Assembly (NCBI GenBank): GCA_947178575.1
Contig: CAMWYX010000005.1
Location: 1 to 64,000 of the forward strand
Origin: an uncultured Ruminococcus sp.
GTDB lineage: Bacteria > Bacillota > Clostridia > Oscillospirales > Ruminococcaceae
Length of the DNA stretch: 64,000 nt
Direction: 5' to 3'
This document shows, piece by piece, positions 10,005-19,280 of this stretch; positions within the stretch are counted from its first letter, which is position 1; every line of letters starts with the position of its first letter. Below the pieces are notes generated by a model, which saw only the letters and a program-made list of their open reading frames with translations, ran no database searches and was not told the DNA's origin. Made by a program: the position numbers and the translations under genes.

Positions 10005-10859
10005 ATGGGATTTGGAGGATTAGGTTCTGGACTTGATTCACTTTTCAGTGATAATGCCGGAGACGTTCAGGTTAAATCCACACTGCGTACATCTGAGATT
10101 GAGCCGAATCGCAGTCAGCCACGAAAAAATTTCAGTATTGAGGGCATTTCATCTCTTGCTGATTCAATACGTGAACATGGAATATTACAGCCTATACTTG
10201 TACGTCCGCTTGATACCGGAAATTATCAGATAGTTGCAGGTGAAAGGCGATGGCGTGCGGCAAGAATGCTCGGACTTGATGAAATTCCGGTTCAGATAAG
10301 GCAACTTACCGATTCCGAAACAATGCAGATTGCAATAATCGAAAATCTTCAGCGTGAAAATCTTAATCCTGTTGAGGAAGCCATGGGATATGAAGAACTT
10401 ATATCAGAATACGGCATGACTCAGGAACAGGTTGGAAAGATAGTCGGAAAATCACGTTCTGCGGTTGCAAATATGATTCGTATTCTGACACTTCCAGAGG
10501 ATATACTTGTAATGCTGAAAGACGGTGATTTGACAGTGGGTCATGCAAAGGTACTCCTCAGAATCAACGACCCGATAAAGCTTCAGCATACGGCGTCACG
10601 AGCTGCAGACGGCGGAATGACTGTTCGTCAGCTTGAAAGATATGTAATCAGTCTTGCTGATGAAGATATTTCCAAAAAAGCAGAGGCATATAATAAAGTT
10701 GATAATTACTTTATGGAGATGGAAATTTCACTTAAAGAACGTCTTGGCAGAAAAGTAAAGGTTGACTTTTCTAAAAATAAAGGCGCATTGATACTGGAAT
10801 TTTATGATAAGGAAGATTTAGCTGTACTGGCCGAAAAACTCACGGCAGAACTCGAATAA
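10005..10859 (+). CDS. parB: Chromosome partitioning protein ParB/Spo0J
   Basis: GERRWRAARMLG, ENLQRENLNPVEEA and HTH TQEQVGKIVGKSRSAVANMIRILTLP. The ATG at 10005 has better RBS spacing than the GTG at 9996. Confidence 0.95.
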   Translation: MGFGGLGSGLDSLFSDNAGDVQVKSTLRTSEIEPNRSQPRKNFSIEGISSLADSIREHGILQPILVRPLDTGNYQIVAGERRWRAARMLGLDEIPVQIRQLTDSETMQIAIIENLQRENLNPVEEAMGYEELISEYGMTQEQVGKIVGKSRSAVANMIRILTLPEDILVMLKDGDLTVGHAKVLLRINDPIKLQHTASRAADGGMTVRQLERYVISLADEDISKKAEAYNKVDNYFMEMEISLKERLGRKVKVDFSKNKGALILEFYDKEDLAVLAEKLTAELE

Positions 10860-10873
10860 AAGGAGTAAATTAA

Positions 10874-12163
10874 ATGATTGATATTAAATTTTTAAGAGAA
10901 AATCCTGAGATTGTAAAGGAAAATATCAGAAAAAAGTTTCAGGATAAAAAAATTGAACTTGTTGATAAGGTAATCGAACTGGACGAGCAGTCAAGAAAAG
11001 CGAAAGCAGAGGGCGATGAACTCAGAAGCAGACGTAATGCTATCAGCAGTAAAATAGGAGAACTCAAAAGAACTGGACAGCATGAAGAAGCAGAAAAAAT
11101 AATGGCGGAAGTTGCAGCAATTAAAACAAGACTTCCCGAACTTGAAAAGTTGGAAGCAGAACTTGAAGAAGAAGTACGCAAGATTATGCTTGTAATTCCG
11201 AATATAATTGATGAAAGCGTTCCGATTGGCAAAAATGACAAAGAAAATGTCGAGGTTGAGCGTTTCGGTGACCCTTTTGTTCCGGATTTTGAAGTACCGC
11301 ATCATGCTGAAATTATGAAAAAGCTCAACGGATTGGACAAGGATTCTGCCGGCAGAACAAGCGGTGAGGGATTTTATTATCTCTGCGGAGATATTGCACA
11401 GCTCCAGTCATGTATACTCTCATATGCACGTGATTTTATGATAGACAAGGGATTTACTTATTATATTCCTCCGTTCATGATAAGAAGCAGTGTTGTTACA
11501 GGAGTTATGAGTTTTGATGAAATGGACAGTATGATGTATAAAATCGAAGGTGAGGATTTATATTTAATCGGTACATCTGAACATTCAATGATTGGTAAAT
11601 TTATTGATACAATTATTCCTGAAAGCGAACTTCCGAAAACACTCACCAGCTATTCGCCGTGTTTCCGTAAGGAAGTCGGCTCGCATGGTCTTGAAGAACG
11701 TGGAGTATACCGTATTCATCAGTTTGAAAAACAGGAAATGGTTGTTGTCTGCAAACCGGAAGAAAGTATGGAATGGTTTCATAAACTTTACAGCTATACA
11801 GTTGAATTTTTCCGTACACTTGATATACCAGTGCGTACACTTGAATGTTGCTCAGGCGATTTGGCAGACCTTAAAGTAAAAAGCATTGATGTTGAAGCAT
11901 GGTCGCCTCGTCAGAAGAAATATTTTGAGGTCGGAAGCTGTTCAAATTTGGGAGATGCACAGGCAAGACGGCTGAAAATCAGAGTAAAGGGCAGTGAAAA
12001 GAAAAATTATTTTGCTCATACTTTGAATAACACGGTTGTTGCGCCTCCGAGAATGCTGATAGCATTCCTTGAAAACAATCTCAATGAGGACGGAAGCATC
12101 AGAATCCCCGAGGCACTCAGACCATATATGCGTAAAGACGTAATTTCAGTACCAAAAAAATAA
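10874..12163 (+). CDS. serS: Serine--tRNA ligase
   Basis: N-terminal coiled coil plus class II motifs (TSYSPCFRKEVGSHG..RGVYRIHQFEKQE; NNTVVAPPRMLIAFLENN). Confidence 0.97.
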   Translation: MIDIKFLRENPEIVKENIRKKFQDKKIELVDKVIELDEQSRKAKAEGDELRSRRNAISSKIGELKRTGQHEEAEKIMAEVAAIKTRLPELEKLEAELEEEVRKIMLVIPNIIDESVPIGKNDKENVEVERFGDPFVPDFEVPHHAEIMKKLNGLDKDSAGRTSGEGFYYLCGDIAQLQSCILSYARDFMIDKGFTYYIPPFMIRSSVVTGVMSFDEMDSMMYKIEGEDLYLIGTSEHSMIGKFIDTIIPESELPKTLTSYSPCFRKEVGSHGLEERGVYRIHQFEKQEMVVVCKPEESMEWFHKLYSYTVEFFRTLDIPVRTLECCSGDLADLKVKSIDVEAWSPRQKKYFEVGSCSNLGDAQARRLKIRVKGSEKKNYFAHTLNNTVVAPPRMLIAFLENNLNEDGSIRIPEALRPYMRKDVISVPKK

Positions 12164-12170
12164 AAATCAC

Positions 12171-12213
12171 AGAGCTTGTGTGGATTTTTGTCGGACACAA
12201 GCTCTTATTTTTT
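12171..12213 (+). terminator. serS terminator
   Basis: AGAGCTTGTGT...ACACAAGCTCT hairpin then T-rich. Confidence 0.8.
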
Positions 12214-12300
12214 ATCAGATTCTTTGGCAGCTACACACATACACATAGTAAAAACACCAACAGTACCGCCGACCATACTGCCTAAAATAAAGCCAATCAA
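12205..12300 (-). CDS. 31-aa single-TM small protein, DUF3789-like (TTG start)
   Basis: Reverse strand GGAGGTGAT-6 nt-TTG then (M)IGFILGSMVGGTVGVFTMCMCVAAKESDKK*. Below the ORF track cutoff; resembles DUF3789 from memory. Confidence 0.7.
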   Translation of the reverse strand: MIGFILGSMVGGTVGVFTMCMCVAAKESDKK

Positions 12301-12366
12301 AAAAATCACCTCCCCGATTAGTATTTGCTGAACCGGAGAGGTTTAAACATATTTATGTCAGAATTA

Positions 12367-12681
12367 TTATAAATCCAACATTTTAATTATATCAGTTTTT
12401 TCACGGTAGCCGACGGACATGTTATGAATTGCACCGTTTTTGACAACAACGAGCAGGGGAATGCTTTCACATCGGAATGCAGCGGCAAGCTCCGGCTGTT
12501 CATCTACATTTATTTTTCCGACTTTTATTTTTCCGTCATATTCTTCAGCAATTTCAGAAACTGCCGGAGAAAGCATCATGCACGGACCGCACCAGCCGGC
12601 CCATAAATCGAGGAGTACAATGCCATTATAATTGCGTACTTCCTCATCAAAATTTTCTTTGGTGATAATAATTTCAGCCAT
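12367..12681 (-). CDS. trxA: Thioredoxin
   Basis: MAEIIITKENFDEEV..LLDLWAGWCGPCMMLSP..VDEQPELAAAFRCESIPLLVVVKNG. Confidence 0.93.
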   Translation of the reverse strand: MAEIIITKENFDEEVRNYNGIVLLDLWAGWCGPCMMLSPAVSEIAEEYDGKIKVGKINVDEQPELAAAFRCESIPLLVVVKNGAIHNMSVGYREKTDIIKMLDL

Positions 12682-12682
12682 A

Positions 12683-12889
12683 TTATTTCTCCTTATAGTA
12701 CAGCATACAGTGGCAGAAGCCTTCAAAATCGGGGTCGGCAATCTGTTCACGGAATTCCTTGCACATACATTTGTTTTCAGGAATTTTAGCGATTTTGCAG
12801 GGACAATAACCGTCTTTGCGTTCAAGACCTTCTTTAAGTCTTGCGACGATATTTTCATCGGGATTAAGGATTACTTTTATAGGAATCAC
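12683..12889 (-). CDS. Minimal ferredoxin-thioredoxin reductase catalytic-chain-like protein (68 aa)
   Basis: Three CxC motifs CPC..CMC..CHC: YCPCKIAKIPENKCMCKEFREQIADPDFEGFCHCMLYYK, an FTR beta-chain pattern. Confidence 0.8.
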   Translation of the reverse strand: MIPIKVILNPDENIVARLKEGLERKDGYCPCKIAKIPENKCMCKEFREQIADPDFEGFCHCMLYYKEK

Positions 12890-12909
12890 TTCCTTATCTA
12901 AATGATTTA

Positions 12910-14067
12910 TTATTTCATCAGTTCTTCGGCTAAAGCAGTAATCTGAGCGATATTTTCCGGTTTAACGGCGGATTTTATTGATACAACAGTATCAGTCCAT
13001 TTTATATTTTTGGATTTCTCGAATTTCGCCTTTATGCATTTTGCGACGGTGGAAGCCCATGAACCGTTTTCAATTATTCCGATAGTACGGTTCTGATAGT
13101 TGCGTTCAACGAGCCAGTCTATATACTGGGACATGAACGGGAAAAGTTCGCCGTTATATGTGGGAGATGCAAGAACAATCTTACCATATCTGAAACCGTC
13201 CTCAACTGATTCCGCCATATCTTCACGGGCGAGGTCAGCGATTGCGACTTTCGGACAGCCGAGTTCAAGGAGTTTATCTTTAAGAAGTTCTGCGGCTTTT
13301 TTGGTATTGCCGTATACTGAAGTATATGCAATGAAAACGCCTTCGGATTCAACACCATAGCTTGACCAGATATTATAGAGATTAAGATAATATCCGAGGT
13401 TCTCTATAAGAATAGGACCGTGAAGCGGACATATAGTCTGAATATCAAGAGCGGAGGCTTTTTTGAGAAGATTCTGAACCTGCACACCATATTTTCCGAC
13501 AATTCCGAAGTAATAACGGCGAGCTTCACACGCCCAGTCTTCTTCTACATCGAGTGCACCGAATTTACCGAAGCCGTCAGCGGAGAAAAGAACCTTGTCT
13601 GTGGAATCATAGGTGACCATAACTTCCGGCCAGTGAACCATAGGAGCTGTAACAAATGTAAGCATATGTGAGCCGAGATTAAGGGAATCCCCCTCTTTGA
13701 CTGTCAGTTTGTTTGCGATTATAAGTTCCGGAAAGAAAGCGGAAATCATAGCAAATGTTTTAGCGTTTCCGACAACGGTCACATCTGGGAACTCTTTTAT
13801 AAACTGGTCAATACAGGCGGAATGGTCTGGTTCCATATGCTGAACGACAAGATAATCCGGTGAGCGGTCTCCAAGAACTTCACGAAGATTATCAAGCCAC
13901 TGACTGCCGAAATTTATATCCACAGTATCCATAACAGCGATTTTTTCGTCAACGATAGCATAGGAATTATAAGCCATGCCGTTTGGAACATCATACTGAC
14001 CTTCAAACAGGTCAACATTGTGGTCATTTACGCCGATATAAAAAATATCATTGGTAATTTTTTTCAT
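12910..14067 (-). CDS. Flavodiiron protein (FprA-type)
   Basis: Metallo-beta-lactamase-like QHMEPDHSACIDQF plus C-terminal flavodoxin domain (AYTSVYGNTKKAAELL; LASPTYNGELFPFMSQYIDWL). Confidence 0.92.
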   Translation of the reverse strand: MKKITNDIFYIGVNDHNVDLFEGQYDVPNGMAYNSYAIVDEKIAVMDTVDINFGSQWLDNLREVLGDRSPDYLVVQHMEPDHSACIDQFIKEFPDVTVVGNAKTFAMISAFFPELIIANKLTVKEGDSLNLGSHMLTFVTAPMVHWPEVMVTYDSTDKVLFSADGFGKFGALDVEEDWACEARRYYFGIVGKYGVQVQNLLKKASALDIQTICPLHGPILIENLGYYLNLYNIWSSYGVESEGVFIAYTSVYGNTKKAAELLKDKLLELGCPKVAIADLAREDMAESVEDGFRYGKIVLASPTYNGELFPFMSQYIDWLVERNYQNRTIGIIENGSWASTVAKCIKAKFEKSKNIKWTDTVVSIKSAVKPENIAQITALAEELMK

Positions 14068-14202
14068 GATAAACATTCCTCACTTATTATTATGTATTTT
14101 CCGTGCAGTTATGCACTGAGTATATTATAGCATAATTTTCCTGAAATTGATACCGTCAATCAGTACAAAAATCATAGGATAAACTATGCAGAATGCCGGA
14201 AA

Positions 14203-14218
14203 TGTTCCACGTGGAACA
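14203..14218. promoter_or_regulatory. parS-like site TGTTCCACGTGGAACA
   Basis: Perfect palindrome in an intergenic region. Confidence 0.9.
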
Positions 14219-14284
14219 TTATAGGATTATATTGACAATCGGCAGTATATATGTTAAAATTAACATTGAAAGCAGGTGAAAGAT

Positions 14285-14872
14285 ATGCGAAGAATATTTT
14301 ATATAATCGGAAAGAGTTCGTCAGGCAAAGATACAATTTACAAGGAATTGCTTAAAAAACTGGATTTAAGACCAATTGTTCTGTATACCACAAGACCTAT
14401 GCGTGAAAATGAGATTCAGGGCAGAGAATACAATTTCACAGATTTTGAAAATTTTTATAAGATGAAATCAGCCGGAAAAGTAATTGAAGAGCGGATATAT
14501 AATACAATTTATGGAGAGTGGGCATATTTTACAGCGGAGGGAAGTATAAATTCTGAATATGATTATATAGGAATCGGAACACTTGAATCATATTTGAAAT
14601 TACTTGGAAGATACGGAAAAGAGCTTGTTCCGGTTTATATAGAAACAGCTGACGATATACGTCTTATCCGTGCTATAGAACGTGAGCGAATGGAAAGCAT
14701 ACCTAAATATACAGAGATGTGCCGGCGGTTTATAGCTGATACCCAAGATTTTTCCGAAGATAATCTGAGAAAAGCCGGAATAAAACATCGTTTCGGAAAT
14801 AACGGAAAAATAGAGGCTTGTATTTCTGAGATACTTGAATATATTGAAAGCATAAGAAAAGAGGAGAAATAA
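14285..14872 (+). CDS. Guanylate kinase-like P-loop kinase
   Basis: P-loop GKSSSGKDT, YTTRPMRENEIQGREYNFTDFENF. Confidence 0.75.
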   Translation: MRRIFYIIGKSSSGKDTIYKELLKKLDLRPIVLYTTRPMRENEIQGREYNFTDFENFYKMKSAGKVIEERIYNTIYGEWAYFTAEGSINSEYDYIGIGTLESYLKLLGRYGKELVPVYIETADDIRLIRAIERERMESIPKYTEMCRRFIADTQDFSEDNLRKAGIKHRFGNNGKIEACISEILEYIESIRKEEK

Positions 14873-14873
14873 T

Positions 14874-15983
14874 CTGGAAACGATTAAAAAATTCTGCAAA
14901 TCACAGCCAGTGTTGATAATATCATTTTTGGCGGCATTGATAACGATATTTATAATTCCGCCGGACGGGGAATATTTAAGTTACTGCAACAGAACGGTGC
15001 TTATACAGCTGTTTTGTCTAATGATATCGGTAGGTGGATTCCGAAGTATCGGGATATTTGAAAATACCGCAGGATTTCTTTTGAAAAAAGCGGGGAATAT
15101 GCGTAGAATTGGAATAATATTTACGCTGATATGTTTTTTTTCGTCCATGTTTGTGACAAATGATGTTGCGCTGATAACATTTGTACCGCTGACGCTGATG
15201 GTATACAGGGGAATACAGGACGAAAAAAGCAGAATACTTACAATAGTTCTGGAAACAGCGTCGGCAAATTTAGGAAGTATGGTAACTCCGTTCGGAAATC
15301 CGCAGAACCTATATATCTATGATAAATACAGACTTTCACTGGGCGATTTTTTTGGTACAATGCTTCCGTCGGCAGTGGTAAGTCTGATGTTGCTGATAAT
15401 TTTATGCATGATTCTTCCAAAAAGCGTATACGGTGCGGAATCATATAAAAACCGGCAAATACCGAAAGTTCAGGCAATATCATACGCATTATTATTTATA
15501 GTATGTCTGCTTACGGTATTTCGTGTAATTCCGGACTGGATATGTCTTGTCATAACAATTTTCGTGACAGTGATTCTTGATAGAAAATTATTACTGAAAG
15601 CGGATTACGGACTTCTTGCAACATTTGTATGTTTTTTTGTATTTGTGGGAAATATAGCACGTATAGATATGATTAGCGGATTTTTTTCTGAAATTCTAAA
15701 CGGCAGGGAACTAATAGTATCAGCGTTGTTATCACAGGTAATAAGTAACGTACCGTCAGCGGTAATGCTTTCCGGATTTACAGAAAACGGAAAAGAACTT
15801 CTTTTAGGGGTAAATTTAGGCGGATTAGGAACAATAATAGCATCTTTGGCGAGTTTAATATCATTCCAATATTACAGAAAAGAATCAGGTTCTGAATCAG
15901 GTACATACATGAGGATATTCAGTCTGGTTAATTTCGGACTTCTTGCAATTCTGCTTATTTTTGCAGTTGTCGGAATTTTATAG
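14874..15983 (+). CDS. SLC13/ArsB-like anion transporter; probable CTG start at 14874 (GTG at 14910 has no RBS)
   Basis: Polytopic; FVTNDVALITFVPLTL, ANLGSMVTPFGNPQNLYIY. GAGGAG at 14861 sits 7 nt before CTG; in-frame stop at 14853-14855 limits upstream extension. Confidence 0.75.
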   Translation: METIKKFCKSQPVLIISFLAALITIFIIPPDGEYLSYCNRTVLIQLFCLMISVGGFRSIGIFENTAGFLLKKAGNMRRIGIIFTLICFFSSMFVTNDVALITFVPLTLMVYRGIQDEKSRILTIVLETASANLGSMVTPFGNPQNLYIYDKYRLSLGDFFGTMLPSAVVSLMLLIILCMILPKSVYGAESYKNRQIPKVQAISYALLFIVCLLTVFRVIPDWICLVITIFVTVILDRKLLLKADYGLLATFVCFFVFVGNIARIDMISGFFSEILNGRELIVSALLSQVISNVPSAVMLSGFTENGKELLLGVNLGGLGTIIASLASLISFQYYRKESGSESGTYMRIFSLVNFGLLAILLIFAVVGIL

Positions 15984-16181
15984 GATTTTAACGTAAAAAA
16001 GCGGTACAAAACCGACTTAATACATGATATAATATAGACAGTAAAGGGGAAGCTATAAAATGAGTTTTTAAATGAAGGGTAAGTTTGAAAATTCATTTTA
16101 TAGACTGGGACAGCATAACTGCACATTTGCTGTCCGGCGAATAAGAATCGGAGTATGGCAGAAGCCGTGCTTTTGATAGAG

Positions 16182-16225
16182 ACAGGATTTCACAGCAACA
16201 GGTGAAATCCTGTTCTTATTTCTTT
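16182..16225. terminator. Strong 12-bp hairpin, possible terminator
   Basis: ACAGGATTTCAC-8 nt-GTGAAATCCTGT followed by TCTTATTTCTTT. Confidence 0.55.
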
Positions 16226-16279
16226 CAGTTCCAGTATTTCTTTCTCATATTCTTTAATGTGTCTGTAACTTCTTGCCAT
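16190..16279 (-). pseudogene. Truncated IS3-family OrfA-like transposase N-terminus
   Basis: MARSYRHIKEYEKEILELKEIRTGFHLLL*. The first ~20 residues resemble IS3 OrfA starts, then it stops. AGGAGG RBS. Confidence 0.6.
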
Positions 16280-16378
16280 AACAAAACCTCCTATGGTTTC
16301 TATTATACCATAGGAGGCTCTTTTTGTCTATTGTCCGTTTTTACTGGTTCTGTTCACACAGACACAGTTTTTTACGTA

Positions 16379-17647
16379 TTAATTATTAATCAGTTTTCTT
16401 CTTATCAGAACCATATCGAATGCATCAACTCCGCCGTCCCTGTTCAAATCGGCAAAGGCAAGCTGTTCCGAATTAAGTTCCTTTCTGCCCAGAACATATG
16501 ACTGAATTATCAGCATATCTGCTATTGTAATTTTATCATCACGGTTTACATCGCCGAGATTTTCGGCATCGCATACCATGAAATTCTGTTCGACGAGACA
16601 GCAGGAATATCCTTCTGAATCTTCGGCGGTCAGTCTGTAGACATAAGACCCGCTTTTCAGACGGCTGAAAAGCAGTATATTATCAAAAGTTTTGATATTG
16701 TAATAATTGGAATCAGGATTTGCTTCGGCAGTATAAACCGGTGTTTCGCCGTCGGCTTCATAGATACCGCCGTGTACGGATTTAAGCGAAAATTCTGATT
16801 TTATTATTCCTCTTACTCTGAAAAGTTCACCTTTGAGCATGAGATTATTAAGAGTACCAGTATCATTAAGTTCTATACCGGAGACTTTTTCTTCGGCTTT
16901 CTGGATATATTCTGTTGAGCAGAATCCTGAAATTCCGTTGTATTCAACGTGTGCCCATTCTGAATCGGCTTTAGTGACAACAAATTCGGAATCGGGGTAT
17001 AATTTTCCGACCGCTTTATATTCCGAACCGTGACCGCTTCTTATATTCAGATATGTATCAACATTTTTTGTTACATAGATGCCGGCATATTCTTCCGAGC
17101 ATGAACACTCTGTTATTTCCGGAACATCGGCATAACTGAACGTGAAATATGTCAGAGGGTCATAATATGTAATATCAGGCCAGCCGTTGATAAGTGTGTC
17201 GCAGATTCCGAAATGTACATGGTTTCCGGAAGATGTTCCGGTACTTCCTACAAAGCCGATAACATCGCCGGAACTTACGGACTGACCGGCACTGACATTA
17301 AGTCCGGAGCAATGGGCATAGAAAGTATATATTCCCTGAGCCTCGTGCCACAGGATAATAAGATAGCCGTAATCGTTCATATATCCGGCGGAAACGCATT
17401 CGCCGTCGAGAGAGGCGTATATATTTGTGCCGTATCCGGCAGGAATATCAATAGCATTATGACCGTAATTGTAGATATTTCTGTTCGGGTCGAAATATGT
17501 AGTGATTTCCTGATATTCTTCTTCCACAGGCCACAGAGCATCGACAGTTGCTGAGGCTGACGGAATATTCATATGTGAAGCAGGGGAGAAAAGAACTCCC
17601 AAAGCACACAATCCGGCGGCAAGTTTACGGGTAAACGTAAGAATCAC
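16379..17647 (-). CDS. Secreted M23 peptidase with SH3b domain and C-terminal type I dockerin
   Basis: Signal peptide; GHNAIDIPAG and GNHVHFGI (M23 motifs); SH3b LNIRSGHGSEYKAVGKLYPDSEF; dockerin DVNRDDKITIADMLIIQSYVLG..DLNRDGGVDAFDMVLIRRKLIN. Confidence 0.88.
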   Translation of the reverse strand: MILTFTRKLAAGLCALGVLFSPASHMNIPSASATVDALWPVEEEYQEITTYFDPNRNIYNYGHNAIDIPAGYGTNIYASLDGECVSAGYMNDYGYLIILWHEAQGIYTFYAHCSGLNVSAGQSVSSGDVIGFVGSTGTSSGNHVHFGICDTLINGWPDITYYDPLTYFTFSYADVPEITECSCSEEYAGIYVTKNVDTYLNIRSGHGSEYKAVGKLYPDSEFVVTKADSEWAHVEYNGISGFCSTEYIQKAEEKVSGIELNDTGTLNNLMLKGELFRVRGIIKSEFSLKSVHGGIYEADGETPVYTAEANPDSNYYNIKTFDNILLFSRLKSGSYVYRLTAEDSEGYSCCLVEQNFMVCDAENLGDVNRDDKITIADMLIIQSYVLGRKELNSEQLAFADLNRDGGVDAFDMVLIRRKLINN

Positions 17648-17696
17648 AATCCTTTCTGAAAAGCCGTGAGGCTTGTCTTTGAGACGAGTTTATTTA

Positions 17697-19136
17697 TTAA
17701 TATGCTTTGCCCCAGTAAACCATATGCTTTGCGGGTTTTCCGCAGCATACGCACACACCGGCTATTTTTTCCTGCTGTAACGGAATACAGCGTGAACCCA
17801 CGCCGGTTTTTTCCTTGACTTCGTCTTCACAGGCTTCATCTCCGCACCACATTGCCTTGATGAATCCGTCGCCTTTTTCAGCAAGAGTGCTGATAATTTC
17901 GTCCATATTCTCACAGGCATAAGTTCTGTTCTCCTGATTTTCGAGAGCCTTATTGAACATACCGTCATGAGCTTCCGAGAGTTTCTGAACGGCAGCGGTT
18001 TCGAGGTTTTCGAGAGAGACAATATTTTTTTCGCCGTTCCAGCGTGAAGCGATAACGCACTGACCTGCTTCAATATCTTTCGGACCTATTTCGACTCTTA
18101 TCGGAATGCCTTTCATTTCATATTCAGCGAACTTCCAGCCGGGTGAATTTTCGCTCTTGTCAAGTTTCACACGGATTCCGGCAGCAGCGAGACGGTCGGC
18201 GAGTTCCTGAGCTTTTTCGAGAACTCCCTCTTTATGCTGTGCAATCGGGACGATAACCGCCTGAACCGGAGCAACGGCAGGCGGAAGAACAAGACCGTTA
18301 TCATCGCCGTGAGTCATTATTACTGCACCGATAAGACGGGTTGTAACGCCCCAGCTTGTCTGATGAGGGAATACACGTTTATTTTCCTTGTCGGTGTATT
18401 CGATGTTGAAAGCCTTGGCGAATCCGTCGCCGAAGTAGTGGGAAGTACCGGCCTGTAAAGCTTTTCCGTCGTGCATAAGAGCTTCGATAGCATATGTTGA
18501 GACAGCACCGGCGAATTTATCGCTTTCGGTTTTTTTGCCTTTTACTACGGGCATTGCGAGAGCTTCCTCGCAGAACTGAGCGTATACGTTCAGCATTCTT
18601 TCTGTTTCCTCAACGGCTTCCTGAGCGGTTGCGTGAATTGTGTGACCCTCCTGCCAGAGAAATTCACGTGAACGCAGGAAAGGACGGGTAGTTTTTTCCC
18701 AGCGTACAACACTTACCCACTGATTATAGAGTTTCGGGAGGTCACGGTATGAGTGAACGATATTTGCATAATGTTCACAGAAAAGCGTTTCCGAGGTAGG
18801 GCGTACACAGAGGCGTTCCTCAAGCTTTTCGTTTCCGCCGTGAGTAACCCACGCAACTTCGGGAGCGAATCCCTCAACGTGGTCTTTTTCTTTCTGGAGG
18901 AGGCTTTCGGGGATAAACATAGGCATACACACATTTTCGTGACCTGTAGCCTTGAACATATCGTCGAGTATTTTCTGAATGTTTTCCCATATGGCGTAAC
19001 CGTAGGGACGTATAACCATACAGCCTTTGACGCTGGTATATTCAACGAGTTCGGCTTTTTTGCAAATATCGGTGTACCACTGTGCGAAATCCTCATTCAT
19101 AGAGGTAATGGCAGTGACCTTTTTATCTTTTGCCAT
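17697..19136 (-). CDS. proS: Proline--tRNA ligase (short, type 3)
   Basis: [50 protein letters not shown]. Confidence 0.95.
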   Translation of the reverse strand: MAKDKKVTAITSMNEDFAQWYTDICKKAELVEYTSVKGCMVIRPYGYAIWENIQKILDDMFKATGHENVCMPMFIPESLLQKEKDHVEGFAPEVAWVTHGGNEKLEERLCVRPTSETLFCEHYANIVHSYRDLPKLYNQWVSVVRWEKTTRPFLRSREFLWQEGHTIHATAQEAVEETERMLNVYAQFCEEALAMPVVKGKKTESDKFAGAVSTYAIEALMHDGKALQAGTSHYFGDGFAKAFNIEYTDKENKRVFPHQTSWGVTTRLIGAVIMTHGDDNGLVLPPAVAPVQAVIVPIAQHKEGVLEKAQELADRLAAAGIRVKLDKSENSPGWKFAEYEMKGIPIRVEIGPKDIEAGQCVIASRWNGEKNIVSLENLETAAVQKLSEAHDGMFNKALENQENRTYACENMDEIISTLAEKGDGFIKAMWCGDEACEDEVKEKTGVGSRCIPLQQEKIAGVCVCCGKPAKHMVYWGKAY

Positions 19137-19280
19137 GAAATCAATCCTTTACTTAAAATTAAGAAATAAAAAAATATCAAATCTGATTTATTATAACATT
19201 TTTTTTAATACTTGTCAATGGTAATCCTGACCGGTTTTTTTATATTCGTTCTGAATCATATTAGATTAATTATATAATTT

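Noticed and set aside
10860-10873. T-box leader for serS (and for proS upstream of 19136)
   Set aside because: The gap before serS is only 14 nt, and no T-box AGGGTGGNACCGCG-like motif was seen upstream of proS.
16202-16501. 99-aa + strand ORF
   Set aside because: Runs through the IS stub region and the antisense of the dockerin gene; no RBS or domain.
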